Source: Pontibacter sp. HSC-14F20
GTDB lineage: Bacteria > Bacteroidota > Bacteroidia > Cytophagales > Hymenobacteraceae
Assembly: GCF_019599265.1 (NCBI RefSeq)
Contig: NZ_JAHZTC010000007.1
Location: 1-64,000 of the forward strand
Direction of reading: 5' to 3'
DNA length: 64,000 nt
Under the pieces are notes generated by a model, which saw only the letters and a program-made list of their open reading frames with translations, was not told where the DNA came from and searched no databases. Below, piece by piece: positions 17,528-26,603 of this stretch. The position numbers and the translations under genes are program-made. The stretch's first letter is position 1; the number at the start of each line of letters is the position of its first letter.

Positions 17528-18716
17528 AGTCAAAGTACTCCACCTTATTAAATCTCTTGGAAGAGGTGGAGCAGAAATGTTATTACCAGAAACTCTGAAA
17601 GTCCACAATCGAGAGGAATTTATATTTTACTATGCTTACTTCCTCCCATGGAAAGATCAAATGGTGCCAGCCATAGTAGAACAGGGAGCCACTACAATCT
17701 GCTTTAAAGCTAATAATAATCTGCAGATGTTTCAGCGGGTAGGTGAAATCAGTCAATATGTGCAGGATCACCAGATTGATGTGATTCATAGCCATCTTCC
17801 TTGGGCTGGGGTAGTTGCAAGGTTAGTGGGGAAGAAGACGGGCGTACCAGTAATTTATACTGAGCATAACAAGTGGGAACGATACAATAAGATCACGTAT
17901 TGGCTTAATAAACTCAGCTTCAGGTGGCAGGACGCTGCTGTGGCAGTGTCTGACGACGTACAGCAATCTATCCGAAAGAATTCCAGTATTAATTTTCGCG
18001 AGTTTATTTTGCCAGTGAAGCAGAGCTCTGTGAAAGTTTACGAAACAACACATGAACCATACCTGCTCAATGTCCTGAATGGGGTGAATACTAATCATTT
18101 TGTGAGGGATGAAGAAGCAGGTTTGCTTATACGGCAGGAGCTGGGTATACCAGCTAATGCTCCAGTGATTGGGACAGTTTCTGTTTTTCGCTTTCAAAAG
18201 CGGTTGGATATTTGGATAGAGATTGCTGCTGCCATTCTTCAGAAAATACCTGAAGCCCATTTCATCATTGTGGGAGATGGGCCCCTTAAAGAAGAGTTAC
18301 TGGTTAAAAGGAAGTCACTAGGGATAGGTGAGCGGATACATATGCCTGGACTCAAAATAGATGTGAAGCCCTACTTCAGCGCCATGGATATTTATATGAT
18401 GTCATCTATCTTTGAAGGGTTGCCAATTGCTTTATTAGAAGCCATGAGTTGTGGCTGTGCGGTGATCAGCACCAAAGCAGGCGGTGTAGGTGAGGTCGTA
18501 GAAGAAGGTAAAAGTGGTTTACTGTGCGAAGTAAATAATTATATGAAATTGGCTGATTATGGTGTGCAGTTAATGCATAGTTCTGACCAACGTTTTGCCT
18601 TAGCTGAAGGAGCTCGTAAAAGGGTAGTAGCCGATTTCAGCATCACAAAAATGGCAAAGCAGCTTGAGGCCTTGTATCTGTTTTTTAAGGACGAGAGGAT
18701 AAGCCAAGGCAATTGA
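17517..18716 (+). CDS. Family 4 glycosyltransferase (GT-B)
   Basis: 399 residues. Begins VLHLIKSLGRGGAEMLLPE; the middle has DVIHSHLPWAGVVARLVGKK near 84-103; the donor domain has TVSVFRFQKRLDIWIEIA near 223, IVGDGPLKEELL near 253, and SSIFEGLPIALLEAMSCGCA near 299-318 with the GT4 E-x7-E pair. Overlaps the upstream GT4 gene by 11 bp. Less AT-rich than its upstream neighbours, so the locus may be a patchwork. A gap of 179 bp without a gene follows before the GNAT gene. Confidence 0.9.
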   Translation: MSNKVKVLHLIKSLGRGGAEMLLPETLKVHNREEFIFYYAYFLPWKDQMVPAIVEQGATTICFKANNNLQMFQRVGEISQYVQDHQIDVIHSHLPWAGVVARLVGKKTGVPVIYTEHNKWERYNKITYWLNKLSFRWQDAAVAVSDDVQQSIRKNSSINFREFILPVKQSSVKVYETTHEPYLLNVLNGVNTNHFVRDEEAGLLIRQELGIPANAPVIGTVSVFRFQKRLDIWIEIAAAILQKIPEAHFIIVGDGPLKEELLVKRKSLGIGERIHMPGLKIDVKPYFSAMDIYMMSSIFEGLPIALLEAMSCGCAVISTKAGGVGEVVEEGKSGLLCEVNNYMKLADYGVQLMHSSDQRFALAEGARKRVVADFSITKMAKQLEALYLFFKDERISQGN

Positions 18717-18895
18717 CCCTCAGCCTTAATGTCATCAACTGTAGGATTTTTTCTATGTTTTAGGAAAATAGGAAAGATTGATATAGCTGAGAAATAATAC
18801 AGAACGAACAATTCTTTCGAGAAGCCAATTTTGGCTATTTGTTCTTTATGATCACGGCACTATGGAAGTTTGGGTCTGTGTATTAGTTATTAGTT

Positions 18896-19858
18896 ATGAA
18901 AATAAGAAAAGGAACCGAATCCGATATACCAGCGATTGTAGAATTATTAAAATCTTCTCTAGGGGAAGGACTGATACAGAAGTCAGAGAAATTATGGAAT
19001 TGGAAACATGTGAATAATCCACATGGGGCGTCACCTATACTGGTAGCGGAACAAGATGGACAAGTAGTGGGCGTAAGAGCTTTTCTGCGATGGCAATGGA
19101 AATATAAGGGGCAAGTATTCCAGGCAATTCGAGCAGTAGACACAGCAACTCATCCTGAATTTCAGGGTAAAGGTATATTTAAAAAACTAACGCTACAAGG
19201 GCTTAACGATGCACTAGATGAAGGAATACATCTAGTGTACAACACACCTAATGAAAGTAGTAAGCCTGGTTACCTGAAGATGGGGTGGGTCGATATAGGG
19301 CGTATGGCCTTAAAGCTAAAAGTTAATGTATTGGCTTATAAACAATTTGATTTACCGGTATTGCCCGAGCAGGACTGGGTTAAATTATCAAATCTCCTTC
19401 CTAATATTTCAAATCCAATAGTAAAGGCAGAACAAGCACAGACACTACTTAGCCCTGATTATATCAAATGGCGCTACCAAGATAATCCATTGTTTGATTA
19501 CAATTTTCTTTCTGACTATCAGTCTTTTGTGCTATTTTTTCGTTTTAAGCCTCACAGCTTTGGGCAGGAAATGAGAGTTGTGGATTTGCTTATTGATGAG
19601 CAGAAATTCGATAAAAGTGCTAAAAATGCATTATCTAATTCCTTTCAAAAGATTAATAGAGCCTGTTTTTTGACTTCTGTTTCTGGCAGGCACTTTCAAT
19701 TAGTATATGGTGTTTACCCTGACATGGGAATAATACCTGTTATGGACAAAGGCCCTATTATAACACTGCGCAATGTTAACTTGGAAGAACAAGTATTTGC
19801 GGAATTAAGTAATCAAGAAAATTGGGGTTATACCCTTGGGGATATGGAGTTGTTTTAG
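18896..19858 (+). CDS. GNAT-fold N-acetyltransferase
   Basis: 320 residues. The N-terminal half is a GNAT domain: IRKGTESDIPAIVELLKSSL at the start, PILVAEQDGQVVGVRAF near 43-60, then VDTATHPEFQGKGIFKKLT near 79-98, which holds the acetyl-CoA pyrophosphate loop (Q-x-x-G-x-G/I). The C-terminal half (about 140-320) is longer than in ordinary GNATs and may be a second, degenerate GNAT-like unit. Within this locus it may acylate an amino sugar precursor. A PglD-type left-handed-helix acetyltransferase is absent, so this protein is one candidate to fill that role, but no direct evidence links them. Confidence 0.75.
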   Translation: MKIRKGTESDIPAIVELLKSSLGEGLIQKSEKLWNWKHVNNPHGASPILVAEQDGQVVGVRAFLRWQWKYKGQVFQAIRAVDTATHPEFQGKGIFKKLTLQGLNDALDEGIHLVYNTPNESSKPGYLKMGWVDIGRMALKLKVNVLAYKQFDLPVLPEQDWVKLSNLLPNISNPIVKAEQAQTLLSPDYIKWRYQDNPLFDYNFLSDYQSFVLFFRFKPHSFGQEMRVVDLLIDEQKFDKSAKNALSNSFQKINRACFLTSVSGRHFQLVYGVYPDMGIIPVMDKGPIITLRNVNLEEQVFAELSNQENWGYTLGDMELF

Positions 19859-19863
19859 AGCAG

Positions 19864-21078
19864 ATGGTAGGCGCAATTGTACTCATTTTCTTATTTCATT
19901 TTATAAACCAGCTTCTTCTTAAAAGTTATCGGAAAAAGTTTTCTTTTTTCTCGGTAGCGCTGATGAATAAACTGTACTTCTATCATCTTCTTTTTTGGGG
20001 TGTCTACTATGTCTACACTATTTCTAACCCCTCTGATTCAAAATCCTATTTTTCTCGCTCTGCTGAATTTAGTGGTGAATGGCTGAACTTGTTTCAGACG
20101 AGTACCACATTTATAATTTTTGTAGCTCATCCATTTACTGGTAAACTTGGTTTTAGCTATGAAATGGTCATGCTCTTATTTTCATGGTTTGGATATATAG
20201 GCTTTGTTCATTTCTATATTTTCTTTCGGGAAAATATAAGACTTAATTATAAAATCTGGGGTTTTGATCTACTCATCATTCTACTCTTTTTGCCTAACAT
20301 GCATTTCTGGACTGCATCTTTAGGAAAAGGTTCAATTATATTTATGGGATTGGGGTTATTTGCCTATGCCATGCGTTTTCCTCAAAAACGCGCTTTTGCT
20401 TTACTCATGGGCTCAGTTATAGTGTATATGATCCGTCCACATATGTTTATGTTTTTAGGAGTAGGCGCCGTAATCGGATATTTTACGGGCAGAGAGAAAG
20501 TGCCACTCTACCAGAAAATATTGGTTTATGTTGCTTTTGCCGGAGGCATTTTTGTGATGTCTGATCAAATACTGGCAATGGCGAATATTAATGAAGAAGA
20601 TGTTCTAGGGAGTTTTGAAGATTTTTCTCAACTGCAAGCGGGACGGCTAAGCCGTGCCAGTTCTGGGGTTAATATAACAAACTATCCTTTGCCAATAAAG
20701 CTGTTTACCTTTTGGTTTAGGCCTCTTTTTGTCGATGCTCCTGGCGCACTCGGTATATTTGTGTCATTCGAAAATCTACTATATGTAATCCTTGCCTGGA
20801 AGTTAGTAGATAAAGATTTTATACCATTTCTAAAGAAGTCAACCTCGTTAGTAAAAATGAGTTTGGTGATCTTTATTTCTTCTTCTATAGCGCTATCATT
20901 TGTAATGTCAAACTTGGGAATTGCGATGCGGCAGAAAAGTATGGTAATGTATTTCTTGTTTTTCGTAATTGTTTCTTTTTTAGAATACAAGAAAAAGAAA
21001 AAAATTGCCTTGGTTCAGCTGAAGAAGAGGATGGAAGAGCAGGAGGCTTACCCTTTATCGGCCCTTCCTTATAAATAG
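19864..21078 (+). CDS. Candidate O-antigen/capsule polymerase (Wzy-like)
   Basis: 404 residues from the ATG at 19864, 5 bp after the GNAT stop; a longer frame from 19822 would overlap the GNAT gene by 37 bp and is less likely. About ten hydrophobic spans are visible, with a larger polar loop near 225-280 (NINEEDVLGSFEDFSQLQAG, then RLSRASSGVN) as in Wzy proteins, whose loop arginines bind the glycan. PLPIKLFTFWFRPLF precedes the last spans and is typical of Bacteroidota polymerases of this type. Wzy proteins are too diverse for firm assignment by sequence; position among flippase, kinase and initiating transferase supports the call. Confidence 0.7.
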   Translation: MVGAIVLIFLFHFINQLLLKSYRKKFSFFSVALMNKLYFYHLLFWGVYYVYTISNPSDSKSYFSRSAEFSGEWLNLFQTSTTFIIFVAHPFTGKLGFSYEMVMLLFSWFGYIGFVHFYIFFRENIRLNYKIWGFDLLIILLFLPNMHFWTASLGKGSIIFMGLGLFAYAMRFPQKRAFALLMGSVIVYMIRPHMFMFLGVGAVIGYFTGREKVPLYQKILVYVAFAGGIFVMSDQILAMANINEEDVLGSFEDFSQLQAGRLSRASSGVNITNYPLPIKLFTFWFRPLFVDAPGALGIFVSFENLLYVILAWKLVDKDFIPFLKKSTSLVKMSLVIFISSSIALSFVMSNLGIAMRQKSMVMYFLFFVIVSFLEYKKKKKIALVQLKKRMEEQEAYPLSALPYK

Positions 21079-21171
21079 AGGAATGAGTAATCTACTCTTT
21101 TACCCTATAAGAAGGGAAGATTTCATAAAGATCAGTGTAAGCGGGCAAATCATGTTACCCAAAAAAATAAA

Positions 21172-22170
21172 ATGATTAAAGATAAACCAATTTTTACCAT
21201 TTCTCTGGATTTTGAGCTGTATTGGGGTATTTTTGATAAAGTGCCTTTGGCTGAGCGCAAGCTATACTTCGCAAATACACGGCGGGTGATACCGGAGATG
21301 CTTACACTTTTTAAGCAGCAGCAAGTACATGTGACCTGGGCCACGGTGGGCATGCTCTTTGCCGAAGATTGGAAGGACTGGACGACCACTACACCCTTCG
21401 TTCAGCCTTCGTATCATAATGGTCGACTGTCGGCTTATCGGCTAAATGAAGAGTATGGCCATGATGACAGCCTGAGATATTCCTTTTTTGCCCCGGCGCT
21501 GGTAGAGCAGATTCATCAGACACCTTATCAGGAAATGGCTACACATACCTATGCGCACTATTATTGTCAAGAGGTTGGTCAGACGTTAGAACAGTTTCGA
21601 CATGACTTACAGGCGGCTCAGAGCATAGCTACTAGGCGTGGTATGAAGCTGGAGTCGCTTGTATTTCCGCGTAATCAATTTAACAAAGATTACCTACGTG
21701 TCTGCCATGAAGAGGGCATCAGAGCGGTTCGTTCTAACCCAGTAGATTGGTTCTGGGAGCATACAGTGGAGGATAAACTGTCGAAGCGAATTTTCCGAAC
21801 ACTTGATGCCTACTTACCCCTTAGTAATAAAACTTCCTTTCCTCTTTCTTCTTTGAAGCTAGAGGATGGTTTTCCTCTAGCAATACCTGCCAGTCGATTT
21901 TTGAGACCAGTTGACGGGAAAAGAGAAGTTCTTAACAAACTACGTCTCCACCGTATCCTATCAGAAATGACTGTTGCCGCCAGTCGTAAGGAGTGCTACC
22001 ACCTTTGGTGGCATCCTCATAACTTCGGCAATTACCCTGAACGCAGCATGGCTGATCTGCGTGTGATTATTAATCATTATAATAAACTGCAGGAACAATA
22101 TGGCATGCAAAGTATGAGTATGCAGGAAATTTATGAATATATAAGCTACAAGCCAGTTCACTCCTTTTGA
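21172..22170 (+). CDS. Polysaccharide deacetylase family protein
   Basis: 332 residues, NodB-homology/carbohydrate esterase 4 type (PF01522). The first catalytic motif is FTISLDFELYWG near 9-20 (the usual DD is DF-E here). Later motifs are EMATHTYAHYYCQ near 120-132, which supplies the two metal-binding histidines (H-x3-H), LVFPRNQFN near 163, and WWHPHNFGNY near 279-288 at the C-terminus. No signal peptide is seen, so it may act on a cytoplasmic or inner-leaflet substrate. Probable role: N-deacetylation or another hydrolysis on a sugar of the repeat unit. A free amine made this way could be the acceptor for the ATP-grasp enzymes. Confidence 0.82.
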   Translation: MIKDKPIFTISLDFELYWGIFDKVPLAERKLYFANTRRVIPEMLTLFKQQQVHVTWATVGMLFAEDWKDWTTTTPFVQPSYHNGRLSAYRLNEEYGHDDSLRYSFFAPALVEQIHQTPYQEMATHTYAHYYCQEVGQTLEQFRHDLQAAQSIATRRGMKLESLVFPRNQFNKDYLRVCHEEGIRAVRSNPVDWFWEHTVEDKLSKRIFRTLDAYLPLSNKTSFPLSSLKLEDGFPLAIPASRFLRPVDGKREVLNKLRLHRILSEMTVAASRKECYHLWWHPHNFGNYPERSMADLRVIINHYNKLQEQYGMQSMSMQEIYEYISYKPVHSF

Positions 22171-22222
22171 AAGAAGCTCCTACTTCTAAAAAGAGGGAGT
22201 TAGAAAAAATATTTCATATTCC

Positions 22223-22240
22223 CCTCCTGTTTTTAGGAGG
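22223..22240 (+). repeat. Short hairpin CCTCCT/AGGAGG in the gap before a GT4 gene
   Basis: CCTCCT (22223-22228), loop GTTTTT, AGGAGG (22235-22240), within CCCCTCCTGTTTTTAGGAGG. It resembles the core of the 6886-6955 stem-loop and the dispersed palindromes. The gap of 118 bp between stop and start also shows a weaker CTCCTA/GAGGGAG pair upstream. May attenuate transcription. Confidence 0.4.
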
Positions 22241-22288
22241 AGGTAGTTATAGGTCTTTACCTTTATACTTGAAAACAAATTTTACCTA

Positions 22289-23458
22289 ATGCCACCAGTA
22301 CTTATTCGCATCACCACAGTGCCAATCTCCCTCCAGAAGCTGATAACAGGCCAATTGCCATATATGCGTATCAAGGGCTTTGAACCCATTATGGTGTCTG
22401 CGGCGGGGCCTGAGTCAGAGGCGGTGGTGCGTGAACAGGAAGCATCCCTGATTGAAATCAAATTAACCCGCAAAATTACGCCGTTACAGGATTTGAGGGC
22501 GCTCTGGCAGTTCTACCGCCTTTGTAAAAAGCACAAGCCCGCTATAGTACACTCACATACTCCGAAAGCAGGTATTATTGGTATGTTAGGAGCCAAGCTT
22601 GCAGGCGTGCCGGTTCGCCTACATACTGTAGCCGGTCTACCACTTATGGAAACTAATGGCAAGACACGGAAAGTGCTTGAAGGAGTAGAGAAACTCACTT
22701 ATGCTTGTGCGACCAAAGTTTACCCAAATTCAACAGTATTAAATGATTTTATCTTGAGAAGCAGATTTTGTGGGCCGGAGAAAGTAAAAGTGATTGGTAA
22801 CGGGAGCAGCAACGGCATCAACACAGCCTTTTTTAGCAAGATGCAGTTGGATGCTATTAAGCTAGAGGAACTGAAAGCTGGTTTGGGTATAAAGCCTACT
22901 AACTTTGTTTTTGTATTTATCGGTCGTTTGGTTAAAGACAAGGGTATCCAAGAGCTCGTCATTGCCTTTAAAAAACTTCAGGTGCAATATGCAGAGGTAA
23001 AACTTCTCCTGGTCGGGTCATTTGAACAGGATCTTGATCCGATTGATACCAGCATTTTACAAGAGATTGAAAATAATCAGGCTATTCTTTCTGTAGGGTT
23101 TCAGCATGATGTGCGACCATATTTAGGTGTTAGTCATGCACTTGTATTTCCTTCTTACCGTGAGGGTTTCCCCAACGTGCCCATGCAGGCTGGATGCTTT
23201 GATTTACCTTGCATTGTGACAGATATCAACGGATGCAATGAGATTATCCATCATGGGAAAAATGGATTAATCGTACCTCCCAAGTCAATGGAGAGACTTT
23301 ATGACGCCATGTTAAACCTTATTACAGATAAAGTAAGCTTTGTCTATATGCAATCGCAGGCACGGCGCATGATTGTAGAGCGTTACGAGCAAACCCATTT
23401 CTGGGAGCTTTTATTAAAAGAATACCACGCCCATCTGAAACAACATGAACTTATATAG
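22289..23458 (+). CDS. Family 4 glycosyltransferase, PglA/CapM-like
   Basis: 389 residues. The N-terminal half has ISLQKLITGQLPYMRIKGFE near 12-31, VHSHTPKAGIIGMLGAKLAG near 86-105 and VRLHTVAGLPLMET near 108-121, a combination seen in GT4 enzymes that add the second sugar to a bacillosamine-type first sugar (PglA and relatives). The donor half has FIGRLVKDKGIQELV near 209 and FPSYREGFPNVPMQAGCF near 287-304 with the E-x7-Q/E signature. Its end overlaps the initiating transferase gene by 14 bp, which supports action directly after priming. Confidence 0.88.
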   Translation: MPPVLIRITTVPISLQKLITGQLPYMRIKGFEPIMVSAAGPESEAVVREQEASLIEIKLTRKITPLQDLRALWQFYRLCKKHKPAIVHSHTPKAGIIGMLGAKLAGVPVRLHTVAGLPLMETNGKTRKVLEGVEKLTYACATKVYPNSTVLNDFILRSRFCGPEKVKVIGNGSSNGINTAFFSKMQLDAIKLEELKAGLGIKPTNFVFVFIGRLVKDKGIQELVIAFKKLQVQYAEVKLLLVGSFEQDLDPIDTSILQEIENNQAILSVGFQHDVRPYLGVSHALVFPSYREGFPNVPMQAGCFDLPCIVTDINGCNEIIHHGKNGLIVPPKSMERLYDAMLNLITDKVSFVYMQSQARRMIVERYEQTHFWELLLKEYHAHLKQHELI

Positions 23459-24071
23459 TAGATTTTTTAAGCGTCTGATTGATTTTGTGCTAAGCCTAAG
23501 CGCATTTATCATACTGCTTCCAATCTTTCTGGTTGTTACGCTCTTGCTGGCTATTGCCAATGATGGCAAGCCCTTCTTTCTGCAGCCGCGACCGGGAAGG
23601 CATGGCCGCATCTTCCGGGTGATCAAGTATAAGACGATGAATGACAAGCGTAATTCCCAAGGTGATCTGCTGCCTGATGCCGACCGCCTGACCTCAATCG
23701 GTTCTTTTGTTCGCAAGACCTCCCTAGACGAGTTACCGCAGCTGCTTAATGTAATCAAAGGGGAAATGTCACTAATCGGACCCCGTCCTTTGCTGGTGGA
23801 ATACCTGCCGCTGTATAACGAGATACAGAGCCGCCGCCATGAAGTTCGCCCTGGTATTACCGGTTGGGCTCAGGTAAATGGGCGTAACGCCATCAGTTGG
23901 GATGAAAAGTTTATATACGATGTTTGGTATATCGAAAATATGTCCTTTGTTTTGGACTTGAAGATCATTGGCTTAACAATAATAAAAGTGTTAAAATCGG
24001 AAGGGATATCTCCTGAAGGGCAACTTATTATGCCAACTTTTACAGAATATATTCGGCAAAAAAATAAATAA
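23445..24071 (+). CDS. pglC: Initiating sugar-1-phosphate transferase, PglC-like
   Basis: 208 residues, the short monotopic form of the bacterial sugar transferase family (PF02397). One re-entrant hydrophobic helix at about 10-38, then QPRPGRHGRIFRVIKYKTM, DRLTSIGSFVRKTSLDELPQ with the catalytic Asp-Glu pair near 99, GEMSLIGPRPLL near 107-118, and PGITGWAQVNGR near 136-147. It should transfer a sugar phosphate (in PglC, diNAcBac-1-P) from UDP to undecaprenyl phosphate, starting the repeat unit. Overlaps the PglA-like gene by 14 bp. With the PglE- and PglF-like genes downstream it forms a Pgl-type priming module. Confidence 0.9.
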   Translation: MNLYSRFFKRLIDFVLSLSAFIILLPIFLVVTLLLAIANDGKPFFLQPRPGRHGRIFRVIKYKTMNDKRNSQGDLLPDADRLTSIGSFVRKTSLDELPQLLNVIKGEMSLIGPRPLLVEYLPLYNEIQSRRHEVRPGITGWAQVNGRNAISWDEKFIYDVWYIENMSFVLDLKIIGLTIIKVLKSEGISPEGQLIMPTFTEYIRQKNK

Positions 24072-24078
24072 TATCTGA

Positions 24079-25116
24079 ATGAAAAGAATACTTGTAACAG
24101 GTGCTGGTGCGTTGCTGGGTCAGGGAATATTGCGTTGCCTCAACGTTTCATCACAAGAATATTATATTATCACAGCTGACCCAGACTATAGGGCGCAAGG
24201 TCACAGCTTAGGAAACAAAGCTTATACCATACCTATGGTAAGTGACCCTAAATTTTTAGACTTTATTGAGGAGTTGATAAAGAAAGAGCAAATAGATGTC
24301 ATATTAATTGGTACTGATGTTGAATTGCCAGTTTTTTCTAAAAATAAAGAGAGATTAGAACAGCAACATGGTATAAAAGTTATAGTTTCTAATCTCCATG
24401 TAATTGGTATAGCCAACAATAAATGGCTAACTGCCCAATTTCTTAAAGAAAATGGCTTCCCTTATCCTTTATCAGCGCTTACTACAGATAAAGAGTCTAT
24501 TGCAGAATTGCGTATGAGTCGCCCTTTCCCCTTTATTGCAAAGCCAGTTGATGGAGCTCGCTCTAAAGGCATTAAAATTATTGAAAACGACAATGACCTC
24601 CAGGAGATTTGTTCTTACCCTAATAATCTTGTAGTACAAGAGATGATAGGAGAACAGGAAGGAGAGTATACCACAGGATGTATGGTGGTAGATGGTAAGT
24701 GTCTGGCAATTGTCTCTCTTAAGAGGGACTTACGCGATGGAAATACTTACAGAGCCTATAGAGATGGTGAAAACCCCTATGACACAATTATTTCTAGTAT
24801 AGCAGAAAGACTAGGAGTGGAGGGACCTGCCAATTTTCAGTATAGAATTAAGGACGGACAGCCTGTAGTATTTGAAGTAAATAGTAGGTTCAGTGGTACT
24901 ACGCCCCTGCGATATATGTTCGGATTTAATGAGGTTGAGGCTCTACTGAATCATTTGTTTAAAGTAGAGGTGATGAAGCAACCTAATCTTCGGAATGGAG
25001 CTGTTTTCAGAACTTGGTCTGATATTTTTGTAGAAAAATCACAAATGGAAGAGTTAAAAGAGAAAGGGGTCTTGGAAAAATACGAAAGCCAGTATTATCC
25101 ATTTAAAGTTAAATAA
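24079..25116 (+). CDS. ATP-grasp ligase, carbamoyl-phosphate-synthase type
   Basis: 345 residues. N-terminal Rossmann-like pre-ATP-grasp domain (RILVTGAGALLGQGILRCL), then ATP-grasp fold with PFIAKPVDGARSKGIKII near 153-170, VVQEMIGEQEGEYTTG near 189-204, and the metal site PVVFEVNSRFSGTTPLR near 257-273, with a complete EVN. It belongs to the group found in sugar-modification clusters. It lies 7 bp after the PglC-like gene and 23 bp before the SDR gene. Because the cluster makes a 4-amino sugar but has no PglD acetyltransferase, a plausible function is ATP-dependent acylation of that amine by an amino acid or other acid; this is inference. Confidence 0.82.
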   Translation: MKRILVTGAGALLGQGILRCLNVSSQEYYIITADPDYRAQGHSLGNKAYTIPMVSDPKFLDFIEELIKKEQIDVILIGTDVELPVFSKNKERLEQQHGIKVIVSNLHVIGIANNKWLTAQFLKENGFPYPLSALTTDKESIAELRMSRPFPFIAKPVDGARSKGIKIIENDNDLQEICSYPNNLVVQEMIGEQEGEYTTGCMVVDGKCLAIVSLKRDLRDGNTYRAYRDGENPYDTIISSIAERLGVEGPANFQYRIKDGQPVVFEVNSRFSGTTPLRYMFGFNEVEALLNHLFKVEVMKQPNLRNGAVFRTWSDIFVEKSQMEELKEKGVLEKYESQYYPFKVK

Positions 25117-25139
25117 CCCCAGCATAAATAGTCGAGCGT

Positions 25140-25952
25140 ATGAAAAGAACAGCTGTAATTGGTGCTAACGGCTTCCTGGGACGGAAGCTACTTAGTGTCT
25201 ATATGGAAAGAGGGCATTCAGTAACAGCCGTATACAATAGGAATTTTCATAATATACCAAATAGCTCCCAAGCTCTATCCTTTGATCATTTCATCAACGG
25301 GGATTTATTTTTTGATAACATTGTATTTGCTGCTGGGAATTTTTCTAGTACTCATGAAGAGTTGATAGCACTAAATTGCAAAGGCTTGTTGGAAATAACA
25401 GCTAGATATCCAAATGCAAGGTTAGTCTATATTTCGAGCACAAATGTTTATGGGACGCATACTAGTACAATTAATGAAGATTCAACCTTTAACATTCCGA
25501 CTTTGTATGGAAGAGCAAAGCTAGCAGGAGAATTTATTGTTTCGGCATTGAAAAGTTTTGCCATAATAAGACTGGCTTATTTATATGGCCCTGGGTTGCA
25601 AAATAAATCATTTTTGCCAACTATTATAAATGATGCCCTTCATAATAAAAAAATTGTATTGATGGGAAAAGGAGAGAGAGAACAGGACTACCTACATGTT
25701 AATGACGCAGCAGACCTCTGTTTTGCAGCTACTAATTATCCTGAGAATGGAGTATTTCTAGGAGCTACTGGCCAGTCTATCTCTAATATTGAAGTAGCAA
25801 AGAATGTATGTGCAAAAATAGATTGTTGTTTAATAGAATTTACTGGTGAAGAAAGAGGGACTTCATTTTACTTTGATCCAGTGCAAACTTTCGATAAACT
25901 GAACTGGCGCCCTAAAGTAGCATTTATCGATGGAATAAAGTCTTGTATATAA
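25140..25952 (+). CDS. NAD(P)-dependent extended SDR (epimerase/reductase)
   Basis: 270 residues, short for an extended SDR. NAD(P)-binding VIGANGFLGRKLL at residues 6-18 (G-x2-G-x2-G), active-site ISSTNVYG near 98 and YGRAKLAGE near 123 (Tyr-x3-Lys), and DYLHVNDAADLCF near 182-194. Family members epimerise or reduce nucleotide sugars; RmlD-like reductases have similar length. Product specificity is not evident. It is followed after 3 bp by the metallophosphoesterase gene, so the four genes 24079-27733 form a compact unit. Confidence 0.82.
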   Translation: MKRTAVIGANGFLGRKLLSVYMERGHSVTAVYNRNFHNIPNSSQALSFDHFINGDLFFDNIVFAAGNFSSTHEELIALNCKGLLEITARYPNARLVYISSTNVYGTHTSTINEDSTFNIPTLYGRAKLAGEFIVSALKSFAIIRLAYLYGPGLQNKSFLPTIINDALHNKKIVLMGKGEREQDYLHVNDAADLCFAATNYPENGVFLGATGQSISNIEVAKNVCAKIDCCLIEFTGEERGTSFYFDPVQTFDKLNWRPKVAFIDGIKSCI

Positions 25953-25955
25953 GAA

Positions 25956-26603
25956 ATGAGGTATCTTATCTTTGGTGATGTCCATGGGAATCTAGTTGCA
26001 CTAGAGAAAATGTTACAGAAGGCTGGACCAGAAGTAGATTTCATTGTGAGCCATGGAGATGTGGTAAACTATGGGCCCTGGAGCAATGAGTGTGTACAAC
26101 TTTTGCAAAACATCCAATGCAAATGCTTGCTTGGAAATCATGAATCTTATTTCATAGAAGGGAATTATCCCGGTGAAAATAAAATAGCTCAGATTTTTTT
26201 TAACCACTGCTATGAATCATTCAACCAACAAGAAGTCATCTCAGCCTATGGTGATAATATACAGGTGGGTGATTTTGAGATTCAGCACACTGTAAATAAT
26301 CAATATATTTTCCCAGACACAGACCTGAATGCGCTCAACTTGAAGCTTAATTATATTGTAGGTCATTCCCATTATCAATTCTCTGGTAAAACTGAAGATG
26401 GGAAATTGCTTATAAATACAGGAAGTGTTGGTCAAAATAGAAAATTTATTAATCTAATTAATTACATTATTTATGATACTGTGTCTTCAGAAATTAAGCT
26501 GGAGTCAATCGTGTATGATATAAATCCTGTCATAAATAAAATGAAAAGTGAGAAGTATCCTCAACTTTGCATTGACTACTATCTGAATAAAAATAAACAA
26601 TGA
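25956..26603 (+). CDS. Calcineurin-like metallophosphoesterase
   Basis: 215 residues (PF12850 type). All metal-binding motifs are present: IFGDVHGN at 5-12, SHGDVVNYGPWS near 27-38, LLGNHE near 59-64, and VGHSH near 136-140. Such enzymes hydrolyse phosphomono- or diesters with two metal ions; substrates are unpredictable. A metallophosphoesterase is not a standard part of a Wzx/Wzy locus. Its stop overlaps the start of the PglE-like aminotransferase by 4 bp (ATGA), so it is co-translated with nucleotide-sugar synthesis. It may remove a phosphate from a sugar or acyl intermediate of this pathway. Confidence 0.87.
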   Translation: MRYLIFGDVHGNLVALEKMLQKAGPEVDFIVSHGDVVNYGPWSNECVQLLQNIQCKCLLGNHESYFIEGNYPGENKIAQIFFNHCYESFNQQEVISAYGDNIQVGDFEIQHTVNNQYIFPDTDLNALNLKLNYIVGHSHYQFSGKTEDGKLLINTGSVGQNRKFINLINYIIYDTVSSEIKLESIVYDINPVINKMKSEKYPQLCIDYYLNKNKQ

